A model generated the notes under the pieces. That model ran no database searches, was not told the DNA's origin, and saw nothing but the letters and a program-made list of their open reading frames with translations. A program made the position numbers and the translations under genes. Below are positions 40,596-51,280 of a stretch of DNA of 64,000 nucleotides, piece by piece (the stretch's first letter is position 1; every line of letters begins with the position of its first letter). The stretch is from Mesostigma viride (taxonomy: Eukaryota; Streptophyta; Mesostigmatophyceae; Mesostigmatales; Mesostigmataceae). The DNA lies in NCBI GenBank assembly GCA_009746045.1, contig RPFO01000213.1:10136858-10200857 (forward strand), read 5' to 3'.

Positions 40596-40600
40596 AGAAA
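39176..40600 (-). pseudogene. LINE reverse transcriptase with catalytic Asp replaced
   Basis: A long uninterrupted RT frame. It begins in finger/palm motifs (LNRLRSALDCHLGESQMGFR), then GRNTVMAIFVARRLFEE, motif A region LIFVHFIKAFDSVLWDTLW, VWQGCVLSPYLFIIVVDYVM, motif C LIYADDITLI, SGRFKLLGSWLPD and the C-terminal IIRHRRLGLAGHLARTDQVD. In motif A the expected Asp of F-V-D-F-x-K-A-F-D is His (codon GTG on plus at 40424-40426), while the homologous copy at 55.2 kb has FVDYTKAFD. This copy should be catalytically dead despite its open frame. The endonuclease is missing. Confidence 0.85.
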
Positions 40601-40950
40601 TGGGCTGCCATCTGCGATAAGCACCTTCCTGAGGGGTATGCTCCTGTTTTCTCCCCACGGGCCCCGCGGCCCGTTGCTAGCCAGGGTAGAAGTCCGCAGG
40701 TGGAGGTTATTGGTCCTGAGGATAGCCGCTACACTACCGCCTCGTCTGCCATTACAGTAGAGGACAGCTCGGATGAGGATTACATCCCCGGCCATCTAGT
40801 GCTTAAAGGTTGGGGGATGATGCAGACGATATTTGTGTAATTATTTTTCTAATGAGATTAGCATAGTACTCCGTGGCATGCCTTTGCGCATGACACGCAA
40901 GTACTTACTTACTTACTTACTAGGCATTAATTAATTTGGGGATAAGTGGC
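40596..40950 (+). mobile_element. LINE ORF2 C-terminus, plus orientation
   Basis: The frame EKWAAICDKHLPEGYAPVFS, then VEDSSDEDYIPGHLVLKGWG, ends at TAA 40838-40840. A 3' UTR with CTTACTTACTTACTTAC follows. It is repeated in inverse orientation at 41710-42280. Confidence 0.65.
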
Positions 40951-41194
<244 letters not shown>

Positions 41195-41600
41195 GGAACA
41201 TAACTCCGTTGGGAGTGCATGTAGCTCATATCCCTGAGAAGGGGCATATGGCTTTAAATACATTCTGGGCTACTTCCTGCAATGGTAGGATCGATGTAAA
41301 CTACACCTGCTCTAGGTGCACCAAGTGCACCGGCACCACCATGTTTCAGCAGACCTAGGGGTCTAAGTGGTATGCCTAGGTACAAGTCCTCATTGCGGGT
41401 CAGGCGAGCAGCGTATCCAACACGGAAAATTCACCGCAGCATGTTGGTGCGCTGGGCCCTTAGCTGGGCATAGCTTGATAGATCATGGGGATGCAGGTGC
41501 CCTGGTGCACCCCGAGCAAGTGTCGTTTACATTCCCACCCTTGCAAGAAGTAGCTTAGAATGTACTACAGGCCATATGCCCCTTCTCTGGGATATTAATC
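41195..41600. mobile_element. Two LINE 3' fragments
   Basis: 41195-41370 is a minus-strand 3' UTR with hairpin at 41200-41218. About 41455-41596 is a plus-strand piece of the second-subfamily UTR (same as 36765-36890). Confidence 0.6.
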
Positions 41601-41710
41601 AATTAATTAATTAATTAATTAGACTCGTGCTCTCGTTGGGGAGTCACGGAGCCTTAACCCCGATGGATGGATGGGTGGGTGCAAACAGTCCTACCGGTCT
41701 AACCTATCTA
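41601..41710 (-). mobile_element. LINE 3' end with TTAA tail
   Basis: Tail AATTAATTAATTAATTAATT, hairpin GTGCTCTCGTTGGGGAGTCA on plus (41627-41652) and GGATGGATGGGTGGGTGCAA, as in 22046-22140. It stops after about 100 bp. Confidence 0.75.
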
Positions 41711-41843
41711 CATAAGTAAGTAAGTAAGTAAGTACTTGCGTGTCATGCGCAAAGGCATGCCACGGAGTACTATGCTAATCTCATTAGAAAAAAAAAATTA
41801 CACAAAAGTTTAAACAAATATCGTCTGCATCATCCCCCAACCT

Positions 41844-42079
41844 GGTGCGCAAGGATAGATGGCAAGTAGTGATGAAGGAGACCACCCCCAAGCCTGTGGG
41901 GGCTCCGCGTGTGACCAAGTATGGCATTCATAGCGATTCGGGCCGCGGTGCCCACACCCCGGTGTAACTAGGACCTAGATAGCTTATACCATCCATTCCA
42001 TCCCATGTTCCGCTCCCACTGAGGGCTTATGCTCACGTGACGCAGTCACGTGTCTATTAATTAATTAATTAATTAATTA
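41844..42079 (+). mobile_element. 5'-truncated LINE insertion with 12-bp target duplication
   Basis: 236 bp of the end of the RT-bearing LINE (its last 40 codons, 3' UTR, hairpin 42034-42052, TTAA tail). ATCCCCCAACCT is present at 41832-41843 and again at 42080-42091. The empty site survives in inverse orientation at 40800-40820, confirming the boundaries. Confidence 0.93.
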
Positions 42080-42091
42080 ATCCCCCAACCT

Positions 42092-42470
42092 TTAAGCACT
42101 ATATGGGGATGTAATCCTCATCCGAGCTGTCCTCTACTGTAATGGCAGACGAGGCGGTAGTGTAGCGGCTATCCTCAGGACCAATAACCTCCACCTGCAG
42201 ACTTCTACCCTGGCTAGCAACCGGGCCGCGGGGCCCGTGGGGAGAAAACAGGAGCATACCCCTCGGGAAGGTGCTTAATTATCGCAGATGGCAGCCCATT
42301 TCTCCTTGTCAATCATGCGGACGCGGAGTACGGATAGTCCCAGAAGCCCTGCATCTTCAAGCAGTTGTGTCACATAGGTCCGGGTCGCGCCGCGCCGGTG
42401 CCCGGCGCGCGCAAGTTTGCCCGAGTGGGTTGCGATGGGACAAGGGGACCCTGCCATAGGAGGAGGTGTC
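42092..42470 (-). mobile_element. LINE ORF2 C-terminus, minus orientation
   Basis: The minus strand encodes TRTYVTQLLEDAGLLGLSVL, then RVRMIDKEKWAAICDN and the C-terminal tail homologous to 40596-40840. It is the inverted partner of that fragment. Confidence 0.65.
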
Positions 42471-42790
42471 TACCTGCATGGTTGGCCCGTCTTAACCCAT
42501 AGTCCGTAAACTGGGTGCTACAGCACCCAGTTTTGGTACCCGTCACATTTCGCGAATTTCCGGGAGCGCCGCGCCAGATGTGACGGCAGCAAGTGGTCCA
42601 ACGTGTCCAGGAACTCGTGAGCATTCAGAAAAAGTAGGGTTGGGGGGGTAATTCGCAATAGCCTGTAAAATATACGAAGGCGAAATGCATAAAGTTAAAA
42701 CGTTAGCCTCCGACAATCTGGAGCGTCCGATGATGGATCCAACGGCCGTGATAAACCCGCTAAGCTATAGGCTCGGGTCGTCCGTCCAAA
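42471..42790. other. Mixed LINE remnant and unassigned sequence
   Basis: The start continues a LINE C-terminus weakly; from about 42620 no similarity to other parts of the window is seen. Confidence 0.3.
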
Positions 42791-44765
42791 TTAATTAATT
42801 AATTAATTAAACTCGTGCTCCCGTTGGGGAGTCACGGAGCACCGAAGTGCTTTTAATCCCTGTGTGTGCACTACAGGAGAAAGGGCAGAGACCCCCAGTC
42901 TCCTTCATGCCAAAGGCATGCCACAGCTGCAATCGGGCGCGGCTAGCTAAAAGGACAGGCTAACGATCCGGCAAACTGTGGGTGCAATAAGACCCATGTG
43001 AGCATGTCATAGCAAGGAGCGTGGGCAAGTAATCTGGACATAGCCAGGGCGTAGCATGGCTGTACTAGAACTAGGCTAAGGCTATGGCTGGTTGTGTACC
43101 GTGCGTTGGCGGCACGTGACTAGGTTTGTTGGCACAGCTAGGCAAACATTCTAGGCATGGCCGCTGCCTTAGCGACAGTGACTCCAATGGTTACAAGCTA
43201 GGGCTATTGCTATTCTAGCCCGCTGGGGGCGTCCACATCTTGTGGTTGATCATCAGGTCCCCGCCCCTCCAGTACACCTTGGGCTTCTGGGGGTCCTGCT
43301 TATGGCGGAGGTATTCCGGCCACAGGTCGCGTCGCTGCTGTTGCTGAGCGGGGGTGAGGTCGTCATCCAGCGTCCAGGTGAGGTCGTGCAACCGCTTGCG
43401 ACGAGAGAGGAACCGCTGCTTATCCTCAGGGGAGAGGAAGGTGAGCAGGACTGGTGGGGTGGCCGCCTTGTCCCGTGAGTGGGGAAGGCGGTGGCACCCA
43501 CGCAGTTCTACCTCACCTACCAGGCCCATGAGGGTAAGAAGCTGGTTCTTGATCTCGTCAGCAAGGGAGGTTGACGTCTCACCTGGCTTCTGGGGGAAGC
43601 GACGTAGCACCACTCGGCACTCGCGGCGAGCGCGATCGGTGACCTCCCGTTGCTGGGCCTGGCGGTGGTCCTCCAGCTCCTGGAGCTTCGTGGCGATGGC
43701 GTCGGTGGTGGAGGCGGTCGCTGTCCGCAGCAGGTCCGCGTAGGAGAGCGGGAGGTCACCAGCATCCTGCCGGGGTGGCTGCCAGGGAGGCAATGGTGGC
43801 CGTCTGCTCCGCTAGCTTTGGGACCTGTGTGGCCAGGGCCTCGGTGTGGGCGGTGATGGCCTCAAGCTTCTTCATGAGCACGCCGCACTTGCCTTCCACC
43901 TGGTTAAGGCGAGAGACAAGTGCAGCATGCGTTTCCGAAGCCTGCGCCGCGGTGTGTAGCGCCGTGAACTGTGGTTGTAGCTTGTGGACGACCTTGGTTT
44001 CCACGTTGGAGACCCGGGCCTCGACCGTGTTGAGCGTGGTGTTCAGCGAGGTCATCTTCTCGGCCAGCGGCCAGGTCACGTGCTCCTCCAGCACTGCGCG
44101 GATGTCATCCTTGCAGAGGGAGGAAGCCGATGGGGCTGCCGGCTGTGCGGGGGCTGGGGCGTTGAGTGCGTTCCAAAGTTCTCTGTGGATGTCGCCGAAG
44201 CTGCGCTGGTAGTAGCTGGTCAAGATAGACTCGCGTTGGCGGGATTCGGCACAGGTGTAGAGCCAGGACGTGTCGCGGTAGTCGATAGCCGCCCCCCTTC
44301 TCCAGGTCACAAAGAGCTTCCGCTCCTGTGCGAGGAACTGGAGAACTTCGACGACTTCCTGCGGCGACAGCTGCTGCCACTCGAGGAGGGAGAACATTCC
44401 GTCGCCGGGCAAGAATTTGCTCCATTTGTGGCGATCGTGGCATGGTTTCTTGGGCTCAGGCGAGGCGCTTGGCGAGGGTTTGGCGGGTAAGCCTGGCGGC
44501 TGAACAATGGCGAGGGCGAGAGGGTTGGGCGGGGCGCTGGGAAGCTGTGCCAGCTCCTTTTCCAGCCCTCGTTTTGCTTTGGTAGTCGTCATAGCTGGTC
44601 ACGTGCGTAACTTTGTCTATACTGCGTGGCAGCCGTAACCGTTTATACTGGCAAGTGCGTCTTAGAAAGGCGCATCGAATGCAAGTGGTCTGACCGAATT
44701 TGGGGCTCAGACGCAAAAGATCTGAACTCCGCCGTCAGCCATACCGCCGTCAGCCATTTTCGTGG
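42791..44765 (-). mobile_element. ORF1-only LINE (copy A)
   Basis: Minus strand: 5' UTR from 44765 (GCTGACGGCGGTATGGCTGA), ORF1, a 3' UTR almost identical to that of copy B (50882-51250), hairpin 42815-42842 and TTAA tail. No RT. ORF1 is intact except for one frameshift. Confidence 0.9.
43215..44592 (-). pseudogene. LINE ORF1 (copy A), one frameshift
   Basis: 278 codons from MTTTKAKRGLEKELAQLPSA to near 43770, where one shift leads into the second block (DAGDLPLSYADLLRTATAST) that runs to the same C-terminus as copy B. All parts of ORF1p are present: basic N-terminus, coiled coil, RRM-like domain and C-terminal domain. Only a small indel separates it from a full protein. Confidence 0.9.
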
Positions 44766-46330
44766 ACGTTGGATGTCAGGCGTAGAGTACAATACTAGTA
44801 GTCCAAATACTACACATAAACAACCAATACAGAACAAGCAAACTACGGAAAACAAACGGCCTTCGGCCCCAACGGTCGCAAATCCAACGGAAACGACCCG
44901 AAATCGATAACACCACCGAAACGACGCAGCCGCAGGCCACGCCGACAGCCACCATGTCTGACGAAAAACAAAGTGACGTGCTCCGCGAGCAATTTGCTGG
45001 CTGGCGATGGCAGGCCAACGTTCGCTAGAAAATTGGGATGGGGAATGCGCAGCCATGGTATACGTCAAAATTTTATGTTTCAAGAGCAAGTACGAAATTT
45101 TCAGCACGTCAACGGAGTGATACCTGCGTGGGAGAGGTCCGTGTCGCTATGGCGACCTGGAAATGGAATGTCGTTGTAGATTTAGGTATTGTAGAATCAT
45201 GCTTAAGGGGACTCGCACGTCCAAAAGCCTGAAAAACTGACTTTAATGAATTTCAGTTCCAATGCACTCGGGAACCATCTAGTGATGATTGAGTACCATA
45301 AATATGATGTTTGGACATTCATGCCACCACTTGTTGGGGGTACTACGCCCAACCACGCACCGGTGGCGAGCTAAAAATAGAAAAAGACGCTATTTATGAG
45401 ATATTTTGCCCAAGACAAACCACTTATCCAAATGACCTGCCCATACATTTCTGCAAAGTTCCCCCACTTTTTTAAAAGCTGGGTTATTTACATGGCCAAA
45501 ATGGTCACATTTGTTTGAGTTATTAATTTTCCCGCAAAATGGGTACTTTTTTTAGCCAAAAAAAATAAATCAAATCATTAACACATCAGATTGGGTCATC
45601 CATACATTTTAAATTCCACTGATTGGGGGGAAACACAGCCCCAAAGTTTGAGCTCATTCTGACAAGCGTAGCTCAAGTTATTGATTTTCCTGTGATGCCA
45701 CCTGGGTAGACGCTAAAAGAGAATTGAGCTAGTGCTGAGCCAAAATGACATCTGTTTTGCTACCCTAGACACCCAAAAACATGCCCACTTTGACCACGGA
45801 GTGTGAGGAGGATGTCCGGAGCGTCATACGCCCCACCCCTCCATCGGCACAGCCAGCCTTGTGAGTCTACCCTTAACAACAAGGCTGGTAGGACGACACG
45901 CCTGAGCAGCATATGTCATGCCTATCTCAGGCTAATAATGTGTGATTTTGTGCCAACAACCAAGTTGTTCCACCCAACAACACATTAAAAACCCTCTTCC
46001 AAAATGCCCAACAAGCCGGACATGTGGAGGACCACACACGCAGTATATAAAGAGAAAATAAGCTGACTTTTTATCCAGCCAACCTGTGGCTAGCTGCTCT
46101 GGTTAGCATGACAAAGGCTATCATTTACTCAGTGGGAAAGGTGAAGAGACCATTGGAACATCCTACCTGACGCATGTGCCACCACAGCATTGTGTCCCGC
46201 AAAATGCACACTGCCTCCTTTCTAACAAGCACGAGCCACTTTCTTTAGGAGACAGGTGCCAGCTCGTCAGTGTCTGGGGAAAATGATGCCGCTGCTTAGG
46301 AAGACCGCGTGAATTTCCTCGAACACAACT
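44766..46330. other. Unassigned sequence
   Basis: Mostly AT-rich without a persuasive gene. A short frame (44775-45020) is open on minus but shows no family signature. Confidence 0.4.
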
Positions 46331-46396
46331 GTCTATAAAGCAAAAGAAATTTCAGAGAAGCATGGAAATAAAAGCATTACACCTTCCCGACAGGTT

Positions 46397-46867
46397 GTGG
46401 GCCACGCGCTGCAGCAAGCCAGCCACGTCACAGACGAACTTGCTAAAAAACATCCAGGAATCCAGCGATGCAGCCCCAGGACCCGCAACTTCATGGCTGC
46501 ATCTGGCCGGAAAGAAGGCAAAAAGCTTACGCTCAACGAGCTAAGAAAGCAGGAAAGCGCTATCTTAGGACGTTTAATACAAGAACGTACCATAACGGGC
46601 ATTTATTCGTGCCCAGGCGCACAAGAAAGGCCACCCTTTCATGGAGAGGTCGGGCGCGCATCGCGCAGGCCTAATGTTATCTTACCGCAAAATGACGGGA
46701 AAGGTAAAGATAGCAGCGGGAATTTTTACGGCTTTAGAAACATCATTAAACTAGCTTCCATTAGGACCATCAAAACTGGCAACAATCGACAATCACACCT
46801 GCAGGCATCAATTATACTTTATTCATCCCGACAGAAATTCAGGCCGGACCCCCCCTGCCGATGGTAA
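46397..46867 (+). CDS. Hypothetical ORF
   Basis: 156 codons. The middle reads like protein (QQASHVTDELAKKHPGIQRC, LTLNELRKQESAILGRLIQE) whereas the end does not. No promoter, splice site or family could be assigned. It might be an exon or chance. Confidence 0.25.
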   Translation: MGHALQQASHVTDELAKKHPGIQRCSPRTRNFMAASGRKEGKKLTLNELRKQESAILGRLIQERTITGIYSCPGAQERPPFHGEVGRASRRPNVILPQNDGKGKDSSGNFYGFRNIIKLASIRTIKTGNNRQSHLQASIILYSSRQKFRPDPPCRW

Positions 46868-46991
46868 AGAAAAAGAGCCCGCGACATTATAGATCGCAAC
46901 TATCCCACCATAAATTAGAATCAGTAACTAATTTTCTCCAAGAATCGAGCATTTTTTCTGCTTTCCGCGAGCCAGATTTGTCACGTTTCGT

Positions 46992-47342
46992 CTAAAAGCA
47001 GTCGCCATGGCCACTTCCGCAAGGGGTGCGCGCACCGTGCACCCACTTTTCACGGTACGGAGGGTACCGCGGAATTTTTTTGGCGCGGAAAATATTCGCC
47101 GCGCCGAGTCCCCTTAATTGCTTTACGTACTGGGTGCCTAGTGAAATCAGTTTGCTGTTCGTGGAAGGCGTGGGGTGTGGCCGACGAGTTTCTGGTGTCA
47201 TCATATTGGAAAGAACGCTGGATTTTTTGCCACGGGACGTAACTGGCGATGCCGATGGTGAGGCGTTTGTTTCGATGACCGGGGTACTACCTGCTCTTGA
47301 TGCATTTTCATGGTTGCGTTCTTTCCATTTCGCCGAATCCAC
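46992..47342 (-). CDS. Hypothetical ORF
   Basis: 116 codons on the minus strand, rich in Ser, Pro and Lys (KKSSVLSNMMTPETRRPHPT). The opposite strand is open over the same stretch (47026-47346). I cannot tell which, if either, is coding. Confidence 0.2.
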   Translation of the reverse strand: MDSAKWKERNHENASRAGSTPVIETNASPSASPVTSRGKKSSVLSNMMTPETRRPHPTPSTNSKLISLGTQYVKQLRGLGAANIFRAKKIPRYPPYREKWVHGARTPCGSGHGDCF

Positions 47343-47349
47343 CTAGTCG

Positions 47350-48275
47350 CAGCAAAGACATAGCGTAGCGTTGCGTTTTATTTTCTTAGCCGTGCAGGAC
47401 GCCATCTTCATGGTCCTTCGAATGTCCTGTGTGAACGTCCGTTGCCCAAGGATCTGTGATGCTTTTTTCTGGAATATACTGGGCTTGGAAAGCCCCTCTG
47501 GATGCTTGCCTGGTCACGGGTTTGGGGCGTCATTTACTGCTGTACTGGCTGACATTCATGGTGCTTTCTGCGTAAGCTGACTTGCTTCGCACGTGGATTT
47601 TCACTGGACTGAAGAGCGCGTCTGCTAGCATGTTTACATGGTGTATAAGGTGATCAATCAACCATTTGTTTATAGAAGGTGTGTTATATATTTCTTCATC
47701 AAGCATGTCAAAAGTAATCTCCACTCGCTTACAACCTGAATTTTGCTTTGCTGGGTCTGCTGTGTTTGTGTCTCACTGTGCAGGCTATCCCCTTGGTAGA
47801 TCAACCAGGTGATTTTTGGTGGCAGCGGGGCCCCATATACTCTTCTTGGCGTTTTTCAACCAATGCATGCATGCCAGGCCCTAAACATTAAGAAAACACG
47901 ACAGCTGGGTGGCACCAAAGAATGGAATTCAGGGCATGGTCATGAGCAGGGTAACAGCAGCATTAATATTAAATGGGCATGATGTAAACAGGAAAACACT
48001 AAGTCACGTGAGGAAAGTCTATTTTTATGATCCCAAACAGGCTGGACGTGTCCGTGTGCCAAATTAATTTGTATTGTCCGCGCATTTCCGGCGCACGTCG
48101 CCGGGCGGACCTTGTGACAGCGCCAGAATCACTATTAACATTGTTGTATGACTTCTCAGGCGCCACAACACACTGGACTGTGTAGGTAGAAAAATGTCTG
48201 TGGAGACGCTGTGCGTCGCGCTTAAATATTTTTATATAATTTTAATGAAAAGTTTGAAATGTTTCGTAAACCTTA
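47350..48275. other. No feature recognised
   Basis: I see no ORF with family features, no long repeat and no RNA gene in this stretch. Confidence 0.4.
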
Positions 48276-48308
48276 TATAAGCTCAGCCGCTAGGCGGCTA
48301 AGCTTATA
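48276..48308. repeat. Strong hairpin, 15-bp stem
   Basis: TATAAGCTCAGCCGC pairs with GCGGCTAAGCTTATA around a three-base centre TAG, with one C/A mismatch. It lies 107 bp before an E2F-like site. It could be an end of a small element or a transcript-ending structure. Confidence 0.8.
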
Positions 48309-48382
48309 GCCTAACCACAACTAAAGATCAATATAGTCTCAAAAAAAAAAAAATAGCCCAGGAAAGGAAATTATCACGTTAC

Positions 48383-48394
48383 TTTGGCGGGAAA
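48383..48394 (+). promoter_or_regulatory. E2F-like site TTTGGCGGGAAA
   Basis: An exact match to the E2F/DP consensus TTTSGCGGGAAA-type sites found upstream of S-phase genes in plants and animals. It lies 30 bp before ATG 48424, with a (GC)n-like run CGCGCGCGCGCG between. Function is inferred from the motif only. Confidence 0.5.
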
Positions 48395-48423
48395 TTTTCA
48401 CTCGCGCGCGCGCGTAACGAAAC

Positions 48424-48510
48424 ATGGCTGCCAACGTGCCGTTAGCAAGGAAATTTTGCGTCTCGCGGCTAGAAACGGTTCAGAATGTTGCTCAGAATGG
48501 TGATGCGTGA
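48424..48510 (+). CDS. Possible first exon behind E2F-like promoter
   Basis: The ATG in AACATGGCTG opens MAANVPLARKFCVSRLETVQ and runs 28 codons to a stop. Splice donors near (GTGATG at 48502, GTAAGT at 48515) would allow extension, but no single continuation is clear. A longer frame beginning at 48485 (GMARFSGLGKYRWENTAVLV) and a possible exon after TTGTTTGCAG at 48896 are candidates for downstream parts. Confidence 0.3.
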   Translation: MAANVPLARKFCVSRLETVQNVAQNGDA

Positions 48511-49505
48511 TTTTCGTAAGTCAGGCATGGCCAGATTTTCAGGATTGGGAAAATACAGGTGGGAAAATACTGCCGTCTTGGTCGTCAGTGCCAGATGGGC
48601 CATAGCGTATCGTCCTTCGATTTTCTCCTTATGGCCGAGCAGTCTGCGCCAGCCCGAGCATCCTGTTTATTACGGGACATCCGCTGCACCATTTCCTGGG
48701 CTTGCGGGTGCGTTTATAGGCCATCTATGCACGGAACATCAACATGGTAATCATGGCAGATGCATGCATGATGCGGATATGGCGGCCTATGCCTGTATAG
48801 CATTAGTATGTGTGAGATATGAAGGTCCCGGCCAGCACATTCCGGAAAGGTCGTGATCGAGCCAGGTACGGCCACGTTTTTGCGTGTTGTTTGCAGCGGA
48901 ATGCGTCTTCCATCCATTACATTTCACGAGTCAATTAGTGTGCACACCGTTAAGCAAGCTTCCATACCTGCTGTAGAGGGTGGTATTAGCCCTGAAAGTG
49001 CCCAGTTTCATGTGGCATGTCTTTGGAGTATATCATTCCGTTAGTGCAGGTAGGCAACGTGTTTGTATTCCAGCACTTTTGGCTGTCTTTTGTTGCTTGT
49101 TATACTGCATATTTGTGTTGCATGCCATAAAGACCTGTTTACAAGCGCGTATTGACGCATACCCATGTGTCAATATGAGCGTGGTGCCATGGTCAGAATG
49201 CATTTCATGAGTGCACCCCCCTCGGTTGGGGACCCCTGGACTATCAATTGAAATTATCCAATCATTAAAATGATGTTTGAAACCCTGCCCTGGATTATAG
49301 GGGTAGGTGCCCCCGCGGCGTGGTGCGCCGAGAATGAAAAATGGCTGACGGCGGTATGGCTGACGGCGGAGTTCAGATCTTTTGCGTCTGAGCCCCAAAT
49401 TCGGTCAGACCACTTGCATTCGATGCGCCTTTCTAAGACGCACTTGCCAGTATAAACGGTTACGGCTGCCACGCAGTATAGACAAAGTTACGCACGTGAC
49501 CAGCT

Positions 49506-50882
49506 ATGACGACTACCAAAGCAAAACGAGGGCTGGAAAAGGAGCTGGCACAGCTTCCCAGCGCCCAGCCCAACCCTCTCGCCCTCGCCATTGTTCAGCC
49601 GCCAGGCTTACCCGCCAAACCCTCGCCAAGCGCCTCGCCTGAGCCCAAGAAACCATGCCACGATCGCCACAAATGGAGCCAATACTTGCCCGGCGACGGA
49701 ATGTTCTCCCTCCTCGAGTGGCAGAAGCTGTCGCCGCAGGAAGTCGTCGAAGTTCTCCAGTTCCTCACACAGGAGCGGAAGCTCTTTGTGGCCTGGAGAG
49801 GGGGGACGGCTATCGACTACCGCGACACGTCCTGGATCTACACCTGTGCCGAATCCCGCCAACGCACGGTTATCTTGACCAGCTACTACCAGCGCAGCTT
49901 CGGCGACATCCACAGAGCACTTCGGAACGCACTCAACGCCCCAGCCCCCGCACAGCCGGCAGCCCCATCGGCTTCCTCCCTCTGCAAGGATGACATCCGC
50001 GCAGTGCTGGAGGAGCACGTGACCTGGCCGTTGGCCGAGAAGCTGACCTCGCTGAACACGACGCTCAACACGGTGGAAGCCCGGGTCTCCAACGTGGAAA
50101 CCAAGGTCGTCCACAAGCTACAACCACAGTTCACGGCGCTACACACCGCGGCGCAGGCTTCGGAAACGCATGCTGCACTTGTCTCTCGCCTTAACCAGGT
50201 GGAGGGCAAGTGTGGCGTGCTCCTGAAGAAGCTTGAGGCCATCACCGCCCACACCGAGGCCCTGGCCACACAGGTCCCCAAGATAGCGGAGCAGACGGCC
50301 ACCATTGCATCCCAGCCACCCCGGCAGGATGCTGGCGACCTCCCGCCGCTCTCCTACGCGGACCTGCTGCGGTCAGCGACCGCCTCCACCACCGACGCCA
50401 TCGCTACAAAGCTCCAGGAGCTGGAGGACCACCGCCAGGCCCAGCAACGGGAGGTCACCGACCGCGCTCGCCGCGAGTGCCGAGTGGTGCTACGTCGCTT
50501 CCCCCAGAAGCCAGGTGAGACGTCAACCTCTCTTGCTGACGAGCTCAAGAACCAGCTTCTTACCCTCATGGGCCTGGTAGGTGAGGTAGAACTGCGTGGG
50601 TGCCACTGCCTTCCCCACTCACGGGACAAGGCGGCTCCCCCACCAGTCCTACTCACCTTCCCCTCCCCTGAGGATAAGCAGAGGTTCCTCTCTCGTCGCA
50701 AGCGGTTGCACGACCTCACCTGGACGCTGGATGACGACCTCACCCCCGCTCAGCAACAGCAGCGACGCGACCTGTGGCCGGAATACCTCCGCCATAAGCA
50801 GGACCCCCAGAAGCCCAAGGTGTACTGGAGGGGCGGGGACCTGATGATCAACCACAAGATGTGGACGCCCCCAGCGGGCTAG
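49506..50882 (+). CDS. LINE ORF1 protein, intact 458 aa
   Basis: An RNA-binding chaperone-type ORF1p. Residues 1-50 are basic and Pro-rich. Residues 50-125 form a unique domain (WRGGTAIDYRDTSWIYTCAE). Residues 150-270 carry heptads and should form a coiled coil that multimerises (TTLNTVEARVSNVETKVVHK, ALVSRLNQVEGKCGVLLKKL). Residues 325-400 match the L1 RRM-like domain (RRECRVVLRRFPQKPGETST, PPPVLLTFPSPEDKQRFLSR). Residues 405-458 match the L1 C-terminal domain (LDDDLTPAQQQQRRDLWPEY, VYWRGGDLMINHKMW). In L1, ORF1p coats the RNA and assists target-primed reverse transcription. Here it is the only protein of the element; it may attract RT from other LINEs. The start ATG is preserved in copies A and D. 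Confidence 0.92.
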   Translation: MTTTKAKRGLEKELAQLPSAQPNPLALAIVQPPGLPAKPSPSASPEPKKPCHDRHKWSQYLPGDGMFSLLEWQKLSPQEVVEVLQFLTQERKLFVAWRGGTAIDYRDTSWIYTCAESRQRTVILTSYYQRSFGDIHRALRNALNAPAPAQPAAPSASSLCKDDIRAVLEEHVTWPLAEKLTSLNTTLNTVEARVSNVETKVVHKLQPQFTALHTAAQASETHAALVSRLNQVEGKCGVLLKKLEAITAHTEALATQVPKIAEQTATIASQPPRQDAGDLPPLSYADLLRSATASTTDAIATKLQELEDHRQAQQREVTDRARRECRVVLRRFPQKPGETSTSLADELKNQLLTLMGLVGEVELRGCHCLPHSRDKAAPPPVLLTFPSPEDKQRFLSRRKRLHDLTWTLDDDLTPAQQQQRRDLWPEYLRHKQDPQKPKVYWRGGDLMINHKMWTPPAG

Positions 50883-51252
50883 AATAGCAATAGCCCTAGC
50901 TCGTAACCATTGGCGTCACTGCCGCTAAGGCAGCCATGCCTAGAATGTTGCCTAGCTGAGCCAACACACCTAGTCACGTGCCGCCAACGCACGGTACACA
51001 ACCAGCCATAGCCTTAGCCTAGTCCTAGTACAGCCATGCTACGCCCTGGCTATGTTCAGATTACTTGCCCACGCTATACTTGCTATGATATGCTCACATG
51101 GGTCTTATTGCACCCACAGTTTGCCGGATCGTTAGCCTGTCCTTTTAGCTAGCCGCGCCCGATTGCAGCTGTGGCATGCCTTTGGCACGAAGGAGACTGG
51201 GGGTCTCTGCCCTTTCTCCTGTAGTGCACACACAGGGATTAAAAGCACTTCG

Positions 51253-51280
51253 GTGCTCCGTGACTCCCCAACGGGAGCAC
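51253..51280 (+). other. Terminal 3' hairpin of LINE copy B
   Basis: GTGCTCC and GGAGCAC form the stem around GTGACTCCCCAACG; the inner CTCCCCAACGGGAG can also pair. Nearly the same sequence ends many elements in the window. In stringent-type LINEs a 3' stem-loop is the RT recognition site, which is the inferred role here. Confidence 0.7.

Noticed and set aside
42791-44765. Target-site duplication of ORF1-only copy A
   Set aside because: I compared the flanks at 42780-42790 and 44765-44780 and found no convincing match, so the 5' end may be truncated or altered.
49254-50743. Minus-strand ORFs across the LINE ORF1 copies
   Set aside because: They are antisense shadows that recur in each copy because the copies are similar.
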